From an uncultured Prevotella sp. (GTDB lineage Bacteria; Bacteroidota; Bacteroidia; Bacteroidales; Bacteroidaceae), in the NCBI GenBank assembly GCA_900540375.1, contig UQFS01000038.1, forward strand, positions 1-32,943: 32,943 nucleotides of DNA, read 5' to 3'. Below are positions 25,449 to 32,882 of the stretch, piece after piece (position 1 is the first letter of the stretch; every line of letters starts with the position of its first letter). The position numbers were made by a program, and so were the translations under genes. The notes beneath the pieces were generated by a model that made no database searches, was not told the origin of the DNA, and saw only the letters and a list, made by a program, of their open reading frames with translations.

Positions 25449-26324
25449 TCACATCCTGCGCATGACACGATGGATAGCCGCCAAGTTTTTGTCAAACGGA
25501 CCGCTATGCTCCAACTTGAGCGTGCACATAGCGGCTGCGAAGCGACCAGCCTCTTCGCAGCTTGCACCCTGCATGCGCATCCACAGATAACCCGTGGAAT
25601 AGGTATCACCACAACCCGTCGCGTCGACGAGCACCTGCGGCTTATATGCCGGCACCTCATAGAACCGGCCCTCACAACAGATCAGCGAGCCATAGCTGCC
25701 CAGCGTGATGATCACCTCCTTCACGCCCATGTCAGCCAACTGCAAGGCCACGGTCCGGGGATTCTTTGAATGTGTGATCACCTCCATCTCATGCTCGTTA
25801 AGTTTCAGAATGTCGGTACAAGCCAGGATGCGCTCCTTGTCCTTCCATTCAACAGCGCGCACCTCCTCGCCAACCACTTCGCGCAGATAGCCCTGCACAT
25901 CGATGCTCACACGACCCTTGGTAGAGAGATACTCCACCACCTCGGGCGAGAAGTCATCGGCCAACAGGCTACCCAGATGAAACACCTTCGCCTCCAACGG
26001 CTTCATCTCCTCCAGGGTGAACGGATCCGCTTTGGCCAGCACACGCTGCGTACGGTTGTCGGAGTTGGCACCATACTTATTTTCGAAGTACACCGTATGG
26101 CGACTGTCATAGCAGCGCACGCCGATGCCCGCCTGACGCATCTTTTCCACTTCCGGCAACTGTCCTTTTCCCACTTTAGTCACCAGTTCATAGCGCACCG
26201 TCTTCGGCAGTCGGCTGATGCCGTAAGACATATAAAAAGAGGTGCCACCGGCCATATAGACGGTGCTCCCCGGCGTGATGATCTTATCGCGGGTGATGTG
26301 CCCGATGCAGCAAATATCTGTCAT
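25449..26324 (-). CDS. PfkB-family carbohydrate kinase
   Basis: A 291-residue sugar or nucleoside kinase of the PfkB/ribokinase superfamily, which moves the gamma-phosphate of ATP to a sugar hydroxyl. Seen are the N-terminal substrate region CCIGHITRD with MAGGTSFYMS, the ADP-binding part KEVIITLGSYGSLI, and the C-terminal signature VDATGCGDTYSTGYLW. That signature carries the catalytic Asp (near 240), with Cys in place of the usual Ala in TGAGD. The substrate cannot be read from the sequence. It stands alone on the minus strand with a clear promoter. Confidence 0.88.
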   Translation of the reverse strand: MTDICCIGHITRDKIITPGSTVYMAGGTSFYMSYGISRLPKTVRYELVTKVGKGQLPEVEKMRQAGIGVRCYDSRHTVYFENKYGANSDNRTQRVLAKADPFTLEEMKPLEAKVFHLGSLLADDFSPEVVEYLSTKGRVSIDVQGYLREVVGEEVRAVEWKDKERILACTDILKLNEHEMEVITHSKNPRTVALQLADMGVKEVIITLGSYGSLICCEGRFYEVPAYKPQVLVDATGCGDTYSTGYLWMRMQGASCEEAGRFAAAMCTLKLEHSGPFDKNLAAIHRVMRRM

Positions 26325-26343
26325 ATTAGTTGATTATACATTG

Positions 26344-26374
26344 CAAAGATACTGCAAACGAGTGAAATAGCAAA
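26344..26374 (-). promoter_or_regulatory. Promoter of PfkB kinase gene
   Basis: On the minus strand a -33 TTTG (26371-26374) and a -7 TATCTTTG (26344-26351) are 19 bases apart and lie 20 bp before the ATG. This fits the Bacteroidetes consensus. Confidence 0.75.
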
Positions 26375-26444
26375 GAAAAATTCCTTTTTCTTTGCTTTTC
26401 CGCTCCTTCCTCCTATACTTCCTTTAAACTTTTAACCTAAAAAA

Positions 26445-26476
26445 TTTGGATTTTCTCCAAAAACATTGTACCTTTG
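26445..26476 (+). promoter_or_regulatory. Promoter of tRNA-Leu
   Basis: A -33 TTTG (26445-26448) and -7 TACCTTTG (26469-26476) are separated by 20 bases, 38 bp before the tRNA. Confidence 0.75.
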
Positions 26477-26514
26477 CACTCACTAATTACATCATTGCGT
26501 ATTCTTACACACAT

Positions 26515-26596
26515 GCCCAGATGGCGGAATAGGTAGACGCGCTGGTCTCAAACACCAGTGCCGCAAGGCATCTCGGTTCGAGCCCGAGTCTGGGTA
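26515..26596 (+). tRNA. tRNA-Leu (anticodon CAA)
   Basis: The acceptor stem gcccaga pairs with tctgggt (26589-26595, one G-T). The anticodon stem ctggt/accag encloses loop ctcaaac, giving anticodon CAA. A long variable arm (gtgccgcaaggcat) and canonical T-loop ttcgagc confirm a class II tRNA. The CCA end is not encoded. Confidence 0.95.
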
Positions 26597-26614
26597 CTTT
26601 TATTACATCATGGT

Positions 26615-26658
26615 AATCGCTAAAGCCTTATAAACAAAAGCTTTAGCGATTTTTCATT
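26615..26658 (+). terminator. Terminator of tRNA-Leu
   Basis: A perfect 12-bp stem (26615-26626 with 26640-26651) followed by tttcattt. Confidence 0.8.
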
Positions 26659-26764
26659 TCCCGATTTGCTCCATATTTGCTCCACTTCCATTGGATTTGG
26701 CTGCATATAGCGTCCTTCGATAATGGTTATTTCCGTTCATTTCCATTCGTTTTTAACCAATCCA

Positions 26765-26796
26765 TTTGCATCTTTGAAAATATTCCTTTATCTTTG
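26765..26796 (+). promoter_or_regulatory. Promoter of DUF3791/DUF3990 operon
   Basis: TTTG (26765-26768), 20 bases, then TATCTTTG (26789-26796), 17 bp before the first ATG. This is an exact Bacteroidetes promoter. Confidence 0.8.
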
Positions 26797-26813
26797 TCGA
26801 AAAATAAGCAACT

Positions 26814-27041
26814 ATGGATAAAGTAGACATCAGCGACAAGGTAGGGTATGTGATAGCCGCTATCAGCGAATTCGGCAAGCGCCACGGACTATCGCATGTT
26901 GAAGCATATCGCTATCTCAAACGGTTTCAGGGGATGGATATGCTCGACAAATTCTACGACGTCATGCATACGCTGAGCTTCAAAGACGTCACTGACGACC
27001 TAACTGCATTTTGTCATCGCCACGGAGGGGCTTTGGTATGA
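26814..27041 (+). CDS. DUF3791 family protein
   Basis: A 75-residue all-helical protein of the DUF3791 type. Recognisable are the helices AISEFGKRHGLSHVEAYRYL and FYDVMHTLSFKDVTDDLTAFCHRHGG. It is the first gene of a three-gene operon with its own promoter, and its stop codon overlaps the next start (ATGA), implying coupled translation. Small DUF3791 proteins typically sit beside a DUF3990 gene in Bacteroidetes and Firmicutes; an antitoxin or partner role is suggested by size and order but is not proven. Confidence 0.75.
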   Translation: MDKVDISDKVGYVIAAISEFGKRHGLSHVEAYRYLKRFQGMDMLDKFYDVMHTLSFKDVTDDLTAFCHRHGGALV

Positions 27042-27514
27042 AACTCTATCATGGTTCGACAGTTGAGATAAAGGAGATTGACATTGCTAAATCCAAACCG
27101 AATAAGGATTTTGGACGTGGCTTCTACCTCAGCGCTGACAAGCAACAGGCGCAAAGGCTTGCGGAGTACAAGGCTTATCAAATTGGTGGCAATCCGGTTA
27201 TCAATGTCTATGACTTTGACGAGCGACTGTTAACGGATGGAACGCTGAAGTTAAGGAGGTTTGATAGCTACTCAAAGGATTGGGCAGAATTCATCTTCGC
27301 TAACAGACAATCAAAAACCGGAGAAAGCGTTCACGACTACGATGTTGTCATTGGCCCCATAGCCAATGACAAGGTCGGTGTACAGGTACGTAAATACTTT
27401 AACAAGGAAATCACACTGGAAACGTTTCTCGAGAATTTGAAATACATGAAAGGTATTACTTTTCAGTATTTCTTCGGCACTGAGAAGGCAATCAAATATC
27501 TAAGAAAACTATGA
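27038..27514 (+). CDS. DUF3990 protein, ADP-ribosyltransferase-like
   Basis: A 158-residue protein of the DUF3990 family. The start MKLYHGSTVEIKEID, the segment DFGRGFYLSADKQQAQRLAEYKA, and a later VIGPIANDK resemble ADP-ribosyltransferase-fold toxins of the RES/ART kind (LYHGS, then a G-x-GFYL strand, then an acidic C-terminal region). The ATG at 27038 is chosen because it overlaps the preceding stop (ATGA) and begins at the family's conserved start; the longer frame is not used. A toxin role acting on NAD is an inference from fold resemblance. It is flanked on both sides by small genes with ATGA overlaps. Confidence 0.7.
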   Translation: MKLYHGSTVEIKEIDIAKSKPNKDFGRGFYLSADKQQAQRLAEYKAYQIGGNPVINVYDFDERLLTDGTLKLRRFDSYSKDWAEFIFANRQSKTGESVHDYDVVIGPIANDKVGVQVRKYFNKEITLETFLENLKYMKGITFQYFFGTEKAIKYLRKL

Positions 27515-27729
27515 CTGACTTTGATTATATGTTAGAAGGGATGGCGCGCGACCTCGCCGTCATGCTCATGGAGCGGAGAAAGATGCCAATGACCGATGCT
27601 TTGGACACGCTTTATAATTCTGAAACTTATGAAAAGTTGTCTGATCCACGCTCCGGCCTCTATTTCCAGTCTCCCGGTTATGTCTACGACTTCCTTGACA
27701 AGGAAATAGAGTACGGCAAGATGCAATGA
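27511..27729 (+). CDS. Small protein, third gene of DUF3990 operon
   Basis: A 72-residue, mostly helical protein starting at an ATGA overlap with the DUF3990 stop. It has a helix MLEGMARDLAVMLMERRKMPMTDALDTLY and a conserved-looking tail SGLYFQSPGYVYDFLDKEI. I do not recognise a named family. Its size, order and coupling suggest an antitoxin or chaperone for the DUF3990 protein; which of the two small genes would serve as antitoxin cannot be told from sequence. Confidence 0.6.
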   Translation: MTDFDYMLEGMARDLAVMLMERRKMPMTDALDTLYNSETYEKLSDPRSGLYFQSPGYVYDFLDKEIEYGKMQ

Positions 27730-27832
27730 TGAGGGTTCTTCGTGTAATAAAGTTGATTTGGCACTTGCTCCGAAATGCGATAATTCGACGGAGTAAGCAC
27801 GACTTAACATTCTACCATGAGGACGATGGAAT

Positions 27833-28132
27833 ATAGTATTCCCTGATTGGCCGTTCACCCACCACAACCTTGCGATGGTCGATGGTGCCGACAAGCTATG
27901 CAGCTAATTAGCGGATGGCAGACAGACCATTCGTGTTGAGGTCATCGCAAGCAAAGCCCTTCTTACCCTCTCAGGTTATGGCCTTTTGACCAAGACCTAC
28001 AGCAACCTCTTCTATGGAGCCGATTATGACACGATTGGTTTCGAGGAATTAAAATAGAGCGTATGGATAAGCCCCGTCACGCTGTTTGTGCTGAGGCGAC
28101 GCCCAAAGTATATCTACGTGAGAAAAGTGTAA
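27833..28132 (+). pseudogene. Decayed gene remnant with two internal stops
   Basis: One frame reads VFPDWPFTHHNLAMVDGADKLC, a stop, then TIRVEVIASKALLTLSGYGLL and SNLFYGADYDTIGFEELK, a second stop, then SVWISPVTLFVLRRRPKYIYVRKV and a final stop. The frame is preserved throughout and the composition is protein-like, so this is the tail of a once-coding gene broken by nonsense mutations. The family is not recognised. It separates the toxin-like operon from the Tat/RiPP operon. Confidence 0.5.
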
Positions 28133-28201
28133 ACTTAAAATAAAGTCATAGAATAGCATTCTGTTTGTGTAAGGTTAATACATAAATAGTCTCCATAAGA
28201 T

Positions 28202-29026
28202 CTACTTTCTATTATCAGTGTTACTATATAGCATTTTATTCTCCACACGTCTTATAACCTGTATACTGATTTCATACAGGGCGTATAGAGGAATTGAAAC
28301 AACAATACACGAGAATATATCAGGAGGTGTTATTATTGCTGACAACAATACGATAAGGACAATGGCATGACGGCGATATTTTATAAGCAGTGAAGACTTA
28401 ATCAATCCAAATCTTGCCATAAAATAAGACAGAACTGGCATCTGAAATATTAACCCCATTATCAAAGACAATGAGAAGAAAGTAGAGATGTAGCTATCCA
28501 ACGTAATATTTATTTTCACCATCGGAGCTACTTGATACGTCCCAAGAAAGCGGAAGGACAATGGCAGGATAATAAGATAGTTGACAATTAATCCTAAGAA
28601 GAAAAGCAGATACACTGCTATCAACGTTATTTTAGAACCATGTTTTTCATTATCATAGAGAGCCGGGGAGATGAACCTATATATCTCGTAGACAATGTAG
28701 GGAGAAGCTAATAATAAAGCTAAATATAGCGAAGTAGAAACATGGGTCATAAATTGTGACGACAACTCTGTAGTCATCATGTTTACATGGAACTGATTGA
28801 CGACAAGATGAATGCCAGCTAAATCGATCCAATGTTGCAATACTTTATATAAGATAAAGTCAGGCTGTGTGGGCCATAGTATGAGTTTCCAAGTTTCATC
28901 TTTTAGGCAAAAGATAGCAATCGCAAGAAAAGTAGTAATGCCTAAGATTCGAAATAACATTTGGCGGAACACCTCAAGGTGTCCGCCAAACGTCATCATT
29001 TCTGGCTCTTTATGCTTCGTTGCCAT
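28202..29026 (-). CDS. tatC: Twin-arginine translocase subunit TatC
   Basis: A 274-residue polytopic inner-membrane protein and the receptor for twin-arginine signal peptides. The N-terminal motif GGHLEVFRQMLFR matches the conserved TatC cytoplasmic start (HLxELR). Six membrane spans can be drawn, with the periplasmic loop between spans 1 and 2 (about 45-115) longer than usual and SPALYDNEK marking the region before span 3. The ATG at 29026 is chosen because it begins at the family start and overlaps the tatA end by 17 bases; the longer upstream frame is not used. It is the last gene of the CXXX-peptide operon, which suggests a translocase dedicated to, or supplied for, the twin-arginine precursor of this operon. 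Confidence 0.9.
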   Translation of the reverse strand: MATKHKEPEMMTFGGHLEVFRQMLFRILGITTFLAIAIFCLKDETWKLILWPTQPDFILYKVLQHWIDLAGIHLVVNQFHVNMMTTELSSQFMTHVSTSLYLALLLASPYIVYEIYRFISPALYDNEKHGSKITLIAVYLLFFLGLIVNYLIILPLSFRFLGTYQVAPMVKINITLDSYISTFFSLSLIMGLIFQMPVLSYFMARFGLIKSSLLIKYRRHAIVLIVLLSAIITPPDIFSCIVVSIPLYALYEISIQVIRRVENKMLYSNTDNRK

Positions 29027-29246
29027 TAGTATTGTCTTCTTTCTTCTCGTTTTCTTTGATATCGTCAGTTTTGTCGTCTTTTTGCGTATCAGAATTCCCG
29101 TTGACGGCATCCTTGAAACTCTTTACGCCTTCTCCCATTCCTTTCATCAGTTCTGGTAGCTTCTTCCCACCGAAAAGCAAAAGTGCTATTCCGGCAACAA
29201 GAAGGAGCTCCGATGTACCAATCATCAATAATGAACTCGTAAACAT
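29010..29246 (-). CDS. tatA: Twin-arginine translocase subunit TatA
   Basis: A 78-residue TatA/E protein forming the translocation pore with TatC. One N-terminal membrane helix (about 5-25, ending LLLFGGKKLPEL, the typical F-G-x-x-K-L-P hinge) is followed by an amphipathic helix MKGMGEGVKSFKDA and a charged, Lys/Asp/Glu-rich tail. The ATG at 29246 lies 4 bases after the stop of the upstream gene and starts directly before the helix. No TatB-like gene is present; Bacteroidetes Tat systems commonly work with TatA and TatC alone. Confidence 0.9.
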   Translation of the reverse strand: MFTSSLLMIGTSELLLVAGIALLLFGGKKLPELMKGMGEGVKSFKDAVNGNSDTQKDDKTDDIKENEKKEDNTNGNEA

Positions 29247-29250
29247 ATTG

Positions 29251-29526
29251 TTACTCCTCAACTATAAGATAAATGTTGTTTGTACTGAAGTCAATTTCCC
29301 AATGGCCGTTAGGTGCTGACTCCCAATGATATTTGTCACTCATAGCATCCCACCACTGCTGAAACTTAGTTCCTGTCTCACCAAGGTCTTTGACGAGTTT
29401 TTCATACAACTCGTCATTATCTGATGTCACGATCTTGGCCAGTTCGTTCAGTCCATTACGTCTCTCGAAAAGTTGCTGAATAACCAACTTCTCCTCTTCG
29501 GAGACTTGTCCTACTTTCTTTTTCAT
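29251..29526 (-). CDS. CXXX repeat peptide modification system protein (small partner)
   Basis: A 91-residue soluble protein that matches, from memory, the small family NCBI calls CXXX repeat peptide modification system protein. It is found only in such gene clusters, and its mechanism is unknown. Helical N-terminal half (KLVIQQLFERRNGLNELAKIV), then WWDAMSDKYHW and a strand-like tail HWEIDFSTNNIYLIV. No catalytic motif is visible; a peptide-binding or scaffold role is possible. Its start overlaps the upstream stop as ATGA, and tatA follows after 4 bases. Confidence 0.7.
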   Translation of the reverse strand: MKKKVGQVSEEEKLVIQQLFERRNGLNELAKIVTSDNDELYEKLVKDLGETGTKFQQWWDAMSDKYHWESAPNGHWEIDFSTNNIYLIVEE

Positions 29527-30467
29527 TTCCAATCTTTTCTTTTTTCAAATGGATCCAAATAGTCTATCTCTTTTATGTCCTCGAAGTCAGGCAAGAACTC
29601 ACCATGCTTTCGGATATTTCTAAGTAAAGTCATAGAAGCATTACGCTCAATGTGTGCTACGACGCATTGCTCGTGTGAAGGAGTATTGACTTCAAGAGTA
29701 GTCTTTCTATTCAACCATATGCAACGCTTACATTGCCAAGCATCGCAGTGACGGCAGATGGGAGCATACTCCAATTCGTACAGCTGCTTATTCTTGATGT
29801 CAAGACCATGCTCAAGGTCACCACAGCTATCATCTGCTTCCTCATAATAAAAGGCAGGGCATACATAGAACTTTCCATTGGGTGCTAATGTAATGGTAGT
29901 ATTACCTGCACCACAGTTGTTCATTTCTTTGAGCATCATACGGTCAGTAAGGATGTTCAATTGAGGCGACAGCCCTTCTACATACATAGCTTCGATGTCT
30001 TTGGACAAATTATTTAGTGCCTCTTTATAGAGATTGAAATCGCTATCTTTAAATGTATCTATGTCTGTCACCACAACATCCACCCTGCTTGTTTGTCGTA
30101 GCAGGTGTCCTATTTTACTGTAGTTGGCAAAGAAATTCTGCTTGTCTGTTCTGATGATAATCGGCACGTGGACATCATTACACGTCTCGACTTCCCAACC
30201 ATTAATGACTACTGCATCAGAACTACTGCCCATGATAGAGGCTGGCATAATATTGTAATGGTCAACAGAGTCGATAACATCCAAATAGTCCTTTGGTAAC
30301 GTATAGTTTGGATAGACAAACTGCACCGATAGGTTCTCCTTCATTGCAAAGAGAATACCTGCTTTGAGAGAATCCAATGGTATAAGCCGCTTACCTGTTT
30401 TTGGAACAGAGTAATGGCAGAAAGAAGCGCTGGTATCATCCAGTAATATCACTAAGTATTGAAGCAT
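29523..30467 (-). CDS. CXXX repeat peptide maturase (SPASM-like domain, no radical SAM motif)
   Basis: A 314-residue protein with a SPASM-like Fe-S cluster domain but no CxxxCxxC radical SAM motif. SPASM-type cysteines are at 185 (CGAG), 203 (CPAF), 215, 238, 241, 246, 249 and 268, in the spacing of auxiliary-cluster domains. The N-terminal 180 residues form an unassigned alpha/beta domain (LQYLVILLDDTSASF, IIIRTDKQNFF). It corresponds by memory to the family called CXXX repeat peptide maturase. The ATG at 30467 lies 2 bases after the stop of the radical SAM gene; an earlier in-frame start would overlap that gene widely and is rejected. It probably works with the radical SAM enzyme as a two-protein modifying complex on the Cys-array peptide. 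Confidence 0.75.
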   Translation of the reverse strand: MLQYLVILLDDTSASFCHYSVPKTGKRLIPLDSLKAGILFAMKENLSVQFVYPNYTLPKDYLDVIDSVDHYNIMPASIMGSSSDAVVINGWEVETCNDVHVPIIIRTDKQNFFANYSKIGHLLRQTSRVDVVVTDIDTFKDSDFNLYKEALNNLSKDIEAMYVEGLSPQLNILTDRMMLKEMNNCGAGNTTITLAPNGKFYVCPAFYYEEADDSCGDLEHGLDIKNKQLYELEYAPICRHCDAWQCKRCIWLNRKTTLEVNTPSHEQCVVAHIERNASMTLLRNIRKHGEFLPDFEDIKEIDYLDPFEKRKDWK

Positions 30468-30469
30468 AG

Positions 30470-31684
30470 CTAACAATTTTGAGTGTTTTGCAAATGACGG
30501 TAACTTGGATCTTTCTCTTTCGCTAACTTGTGATTGAGCTTGTTCCAATAATAGTTGTTCGCCCTAACACGCGCTTTGTGCATCTTGCAGATAGCTGTCG
30601 CTCTCTGGTAAATGGTCGGTGTATCTGCAGCATCATAGTTCTCGCCTTGGCACCATGCGCATCCACTTGCCACCTCACAATTCCTGCACTTTTCAGGAGA
30701 TTGTGTCATGCGGTCAAGCGTCAGGAACGGTCGCAACTTATTTTGGTCGATACCATCTCTGACATTGCCGATGATGATAGGCTTCTTGCTACGCAGTGAG
30801 TATGCGGCAAATCGTGTACAGGGATAGAAATTGCCTGTAGCATCAATAGACAGCATCATGCCGGCGCCACACCAATTATTGTTTTCCGTCATTGGATTAA
30901 GTGGACGACCAATACTATTCTGATAGAAAGAACACGCATTGTCCTTATAAAGTCCACCGTCTATTATTGCATCTGCCAGCTCCATCAACTGCGCTTCGAA
31001 TCTCTCATCATCACCTTCATTCCATACATTCTCGAAGACGCAATTAATGTTAACCTCATGAATACCCAAACTATAAAGATGTAATACGCTCTCCTTTATA
31101 TAAGGTATATCCGCAGAACTGATGGTAACCTTTGTGCTCGCACCCGGAATCTCTTTCAACCATAATGGTATATTCTTCACGACATCATGATATGATCCTT
31201 TACCTGTATTTTTGTAGACACGGTTAATATCATGCTTGCGCTGTGTACCATCTATAGTTATACCAACACTGATATGCTCTATGTTCTTCTTGACGAAACG
31301 TTGAACCTTTTCGCTACCGAAGTTGATTCCATTTGTCGAGAAATTGAACCTATAGGAATTAAACCAATGATGGTTCCTGCGAAACATTTCCTTTTTAAGA
31401 TAATCACATATCTGATCAATAAGATCTATCTCCAAAAAAGGTTCACCACCAATGAAGTCCCAAACTACAGCCCTCTCAGGGAAATAAGATTCATGCGAAA
31501 GGATATAATCAATAGCTAACTTTGCTATCTCGAAAGACATTCGCTCTTTAGAGTTTTTTCCCACGAGATAGCAATATTTGCAAGCAAGCTGACAATCCTT
31601 CGTAACAATGAATGTAATATGCTTGGTTGATATATCATTCCAAGCTTCTGCATCTCTCTCTTTCATTGTTAGTAACTTAGCCAT
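30470..31684 (-). CDS. Radical SAM/SPASM peptide maturase, CXXX-repeat target type
   Basis: A 404-residue radical SAM enzyme that would modify a ribosomally made peptide using S-adenosylmethionine and Fe-S clusters. The cluster motif CQLACKYC (C31, C35, C38) and the SAM-binding GGEPF (79-83) are intact. A C-terminal SPASM domain supplies Cys at 272, 289, 333, 336, 342, 345 and 366. It fits the family of radical SAM maturases that target CXXX-repeat peptides. Two starts are possible: ATG at 31684, overlapping the end of the precursor gene, or ATG at 31666, 2 bases after its stop; both keep the whole enzyme core. Probable chemistry on the cysteines is thioether or related crosslinks, by analogy with other SPASM peptide maturases. 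Confidence 0.88.
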   Translation of the reverse strand: MAKLLTMKERDAEAWNDISTKHITFIVTKDCQLACKYCYLVGKNSKERMSFEIAKLAIDYILSHESYFPERAVVWDFIGGEPFLEIDLIDQICDYLKKEMFRRNHHWFNSYRFNFSTNGINFGSEKVQRFVKKNIEHISVGITIDGTQRKHDINRVYKNTGKGSYHDVVKNIPLWLKEIPGASTKVTISSADIPYIKESVLHLYSLGIHEVNINCVFENVWNEGDDERFEAQLMELADAIIDGGLYKDNACSFYQNSIGRPLNPMTENNNWCGAGMMLSIDATGNFYPCTRFAAYSLRSKKPIIIGNVRDGIDQNKLRPFLTLDRMTQSPEKCRNCEVASGCAWCQGENYDAADTPTIYQRATAICKMHKARVRANNYYWNKLNHKLAKEKDPSYRHLQNTQNC

Positions 31685-32028
31685 GTGCATGCGCCACTGC
31701 AAGTGCTACTACATGATCCTGTGCAATATCCTTGGCAAGTTCCTTGGCAAGAATAGTAGCATGATCCAGTGCACATACCAGTGCATCCTCTGCCACAGCT
31801 ACCGCTGCATCCGCCTTGACAACTGCCAGTACATCCCGCGCATCCACCTTGGCAACTAAAGTCGCATCCTCCGCTACAGCCATAGTAGCAGCCGGCCTCT
31901 GTGTGGGACTCATGTGAATTAGCTCTACTAAGTATTGGAACATTGGCTAATGCAATTGCTCCCAAAATTGGGAGAATTCCCTTGGCGGCTTTTTTCAAAA
32001 AGTCGCGACGATTCATGTCTTTTTCCAT
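31669..32028 (-). CDS. Twin-arginine CXXX-repeat RiPP precursor peptide
   Basis: A 119-residue precursor. Residues 1-36 are a twin-arginine signal: NRRDFLKK at 6-13, a hydrophobic stretch ILPILGAIALANVPIL, and a likely cleavage region near SRANSHE. Residues 47-114 form an array of 18 cysteines, 17 spacings in all, each exactly four residues except one of three (C63 to C66, in CAGC). Spacer residues are mainly Gly, Ser, Thr, Tyr and Gln, which leave room for modification or metal binding. Each unit is encoded by 12 bases, and a 12-bp tandem duplication is visible at 31729-31751. The start lies 1 base after the DUF2971 stop. The presence of maturases and TatAC directly downstream indicates modification in the cytoplasm, then export of the folded product. 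Confidence 0.85.
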   Translation of the reverse strand: MEKDMNRRDFLKKAAKGILPILGAIALANVPILSRANSHESHTEAGCYYGCSGGCDFSCQGGCAGCTGSCQGGCSGSCGRGCTGMCTGSCYYSCQGTCQGYCTGSCSSTCSGACTWLSY

Positions 32029-32029
32029 A

Positions 32030-32830
32030 TCAATATTTAACTTGTAATTTAGACTTAATTATCTTGACATTTTTCAGTTGCGTGTGCTTTTCTTGTAAAA
32101 CACTCAAGCTACTATGTATTTGCCCATAGTCTGCCAAAGGACCTGTTTCTATTACCTTTAGGCAATTCAATGGTAACTGGGTCAATATGTAATTTTTTCC
32201 ATTATTTTCGTCTATGCAGATTTCTTCGGTGCATTTAACAAAACTTGCTATCCGCCATTCGCATTCATAAGCCCAGCTAAATGGCTTGTAAAAGCAAACA
32301 TCTTTGTACAAAGAAATTAAATCTTTATCACCAATCTTGCCGTTTCTGAATCTTGTTCTTCTATCCTTTCCTAATTCTTTTATCTCTGAAATTGTTTTGT
32401 AAGTGCATTTCTTTAATATAAAGTTTGGTTTTTCTTCAACATATGCTTTTAGCTCTTTCGCATCAAATTTTAATCTTACACCCTTAAACTTGTCGCCATA
32501 CATAGACCACATTGGTATTTCACAATGTGGATAGCCTCTTCTACCGAACAACTTTTCTTCATTACCTTCATAATGATGAATGAGGCTAAAAGAGAATGGC
32601 TTTCTATTAAAATCTAATTTACTTTTTAGAGACTTCATTTTTTCACCACTCTTTGTGTCATTGAAAACATAATCCTTAAAAAAATGGACTTCTTTTGGAT
32701 CATTAGTTTGCATTGTGTTGCTAAACTTAATAGAAATCATTCCTTTTTCTAATGCTTGGCAACACAATATCTTGAAAAGGCTGGCCAATGACGTGTAATG
32801 GCAAAATGCTGAAGGAAGTTCCTCTGCCAT
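32030..32830 (-). CDS. DUF2971 family protein
   Basis: A 266-residue protein of the DUF2971 family, recognised from FCHYTSLASLFKIL, the segment FSNTMQTNDPKE and PMWSMYGDKFKGVRLKFD. Family members are widespread in mobile and defence contexts; no reaction is known to me. It is the first gene of the operon: its stop is 1 base before the precursor start, so the precursor is likely translated through coupling. Only 60 bp separate its ATG from the relaxase-derived inverted repeat, and I see no TAnnTTTG promoter in that gap, so transcription may begin beyond the window or from a weak site. Whether it belongs functionally to the peptide system is open. Confidence 0.7.
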   Translation of the reverse strand: MAEELPSAFCHYTSLASLFKILCCQALEKGMISIKFSNTMQTNDPKEVHFFKDYVFNDTKSGEKMKSLKSKLDFNRKPFSFSLIHHYEGNEEKLFGRRGYPHCEIPMWSMYGDKFKGVRLKFDAKELKAYVEEKPNFILKKCTYKTISEIKELGKDRRTRFRNGKIGDKDLISLYKDVCFYKPFSWAYECEWRIASFVKCTEEICIDENNGKNYILTQLPLNCLKVIETGPLADYGQIHSSLSVLQEKHTQLKNVKIIKSKLQVKY

Positions 32831-32882
32831 TTATTAAATGTTTTCGATGCCTATAGCCCTCCCCAGATTCAGCCAATTGAAC

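Noticed and set aside
28150..28162. Terminator of the tatC operon
   Set aside because: Only a 5-bp stem (agaat/attct) is present on either strand with no strong T-tract; too weak to list.
31677..31943. An 88-residue Ala/Val-rich protein overlapping the precursor
   Set aside because: It is an out-of-frame reading of the repetitive Cys-array DNA; the precursor frame has the Tat signal and coupling to its neighbours.
31669..32028. CRISPR or simple DNA repeat array
   Set aside because: The periodicity is 12 bases and coding, with degenerate third positions, as expected from CXXX codons.
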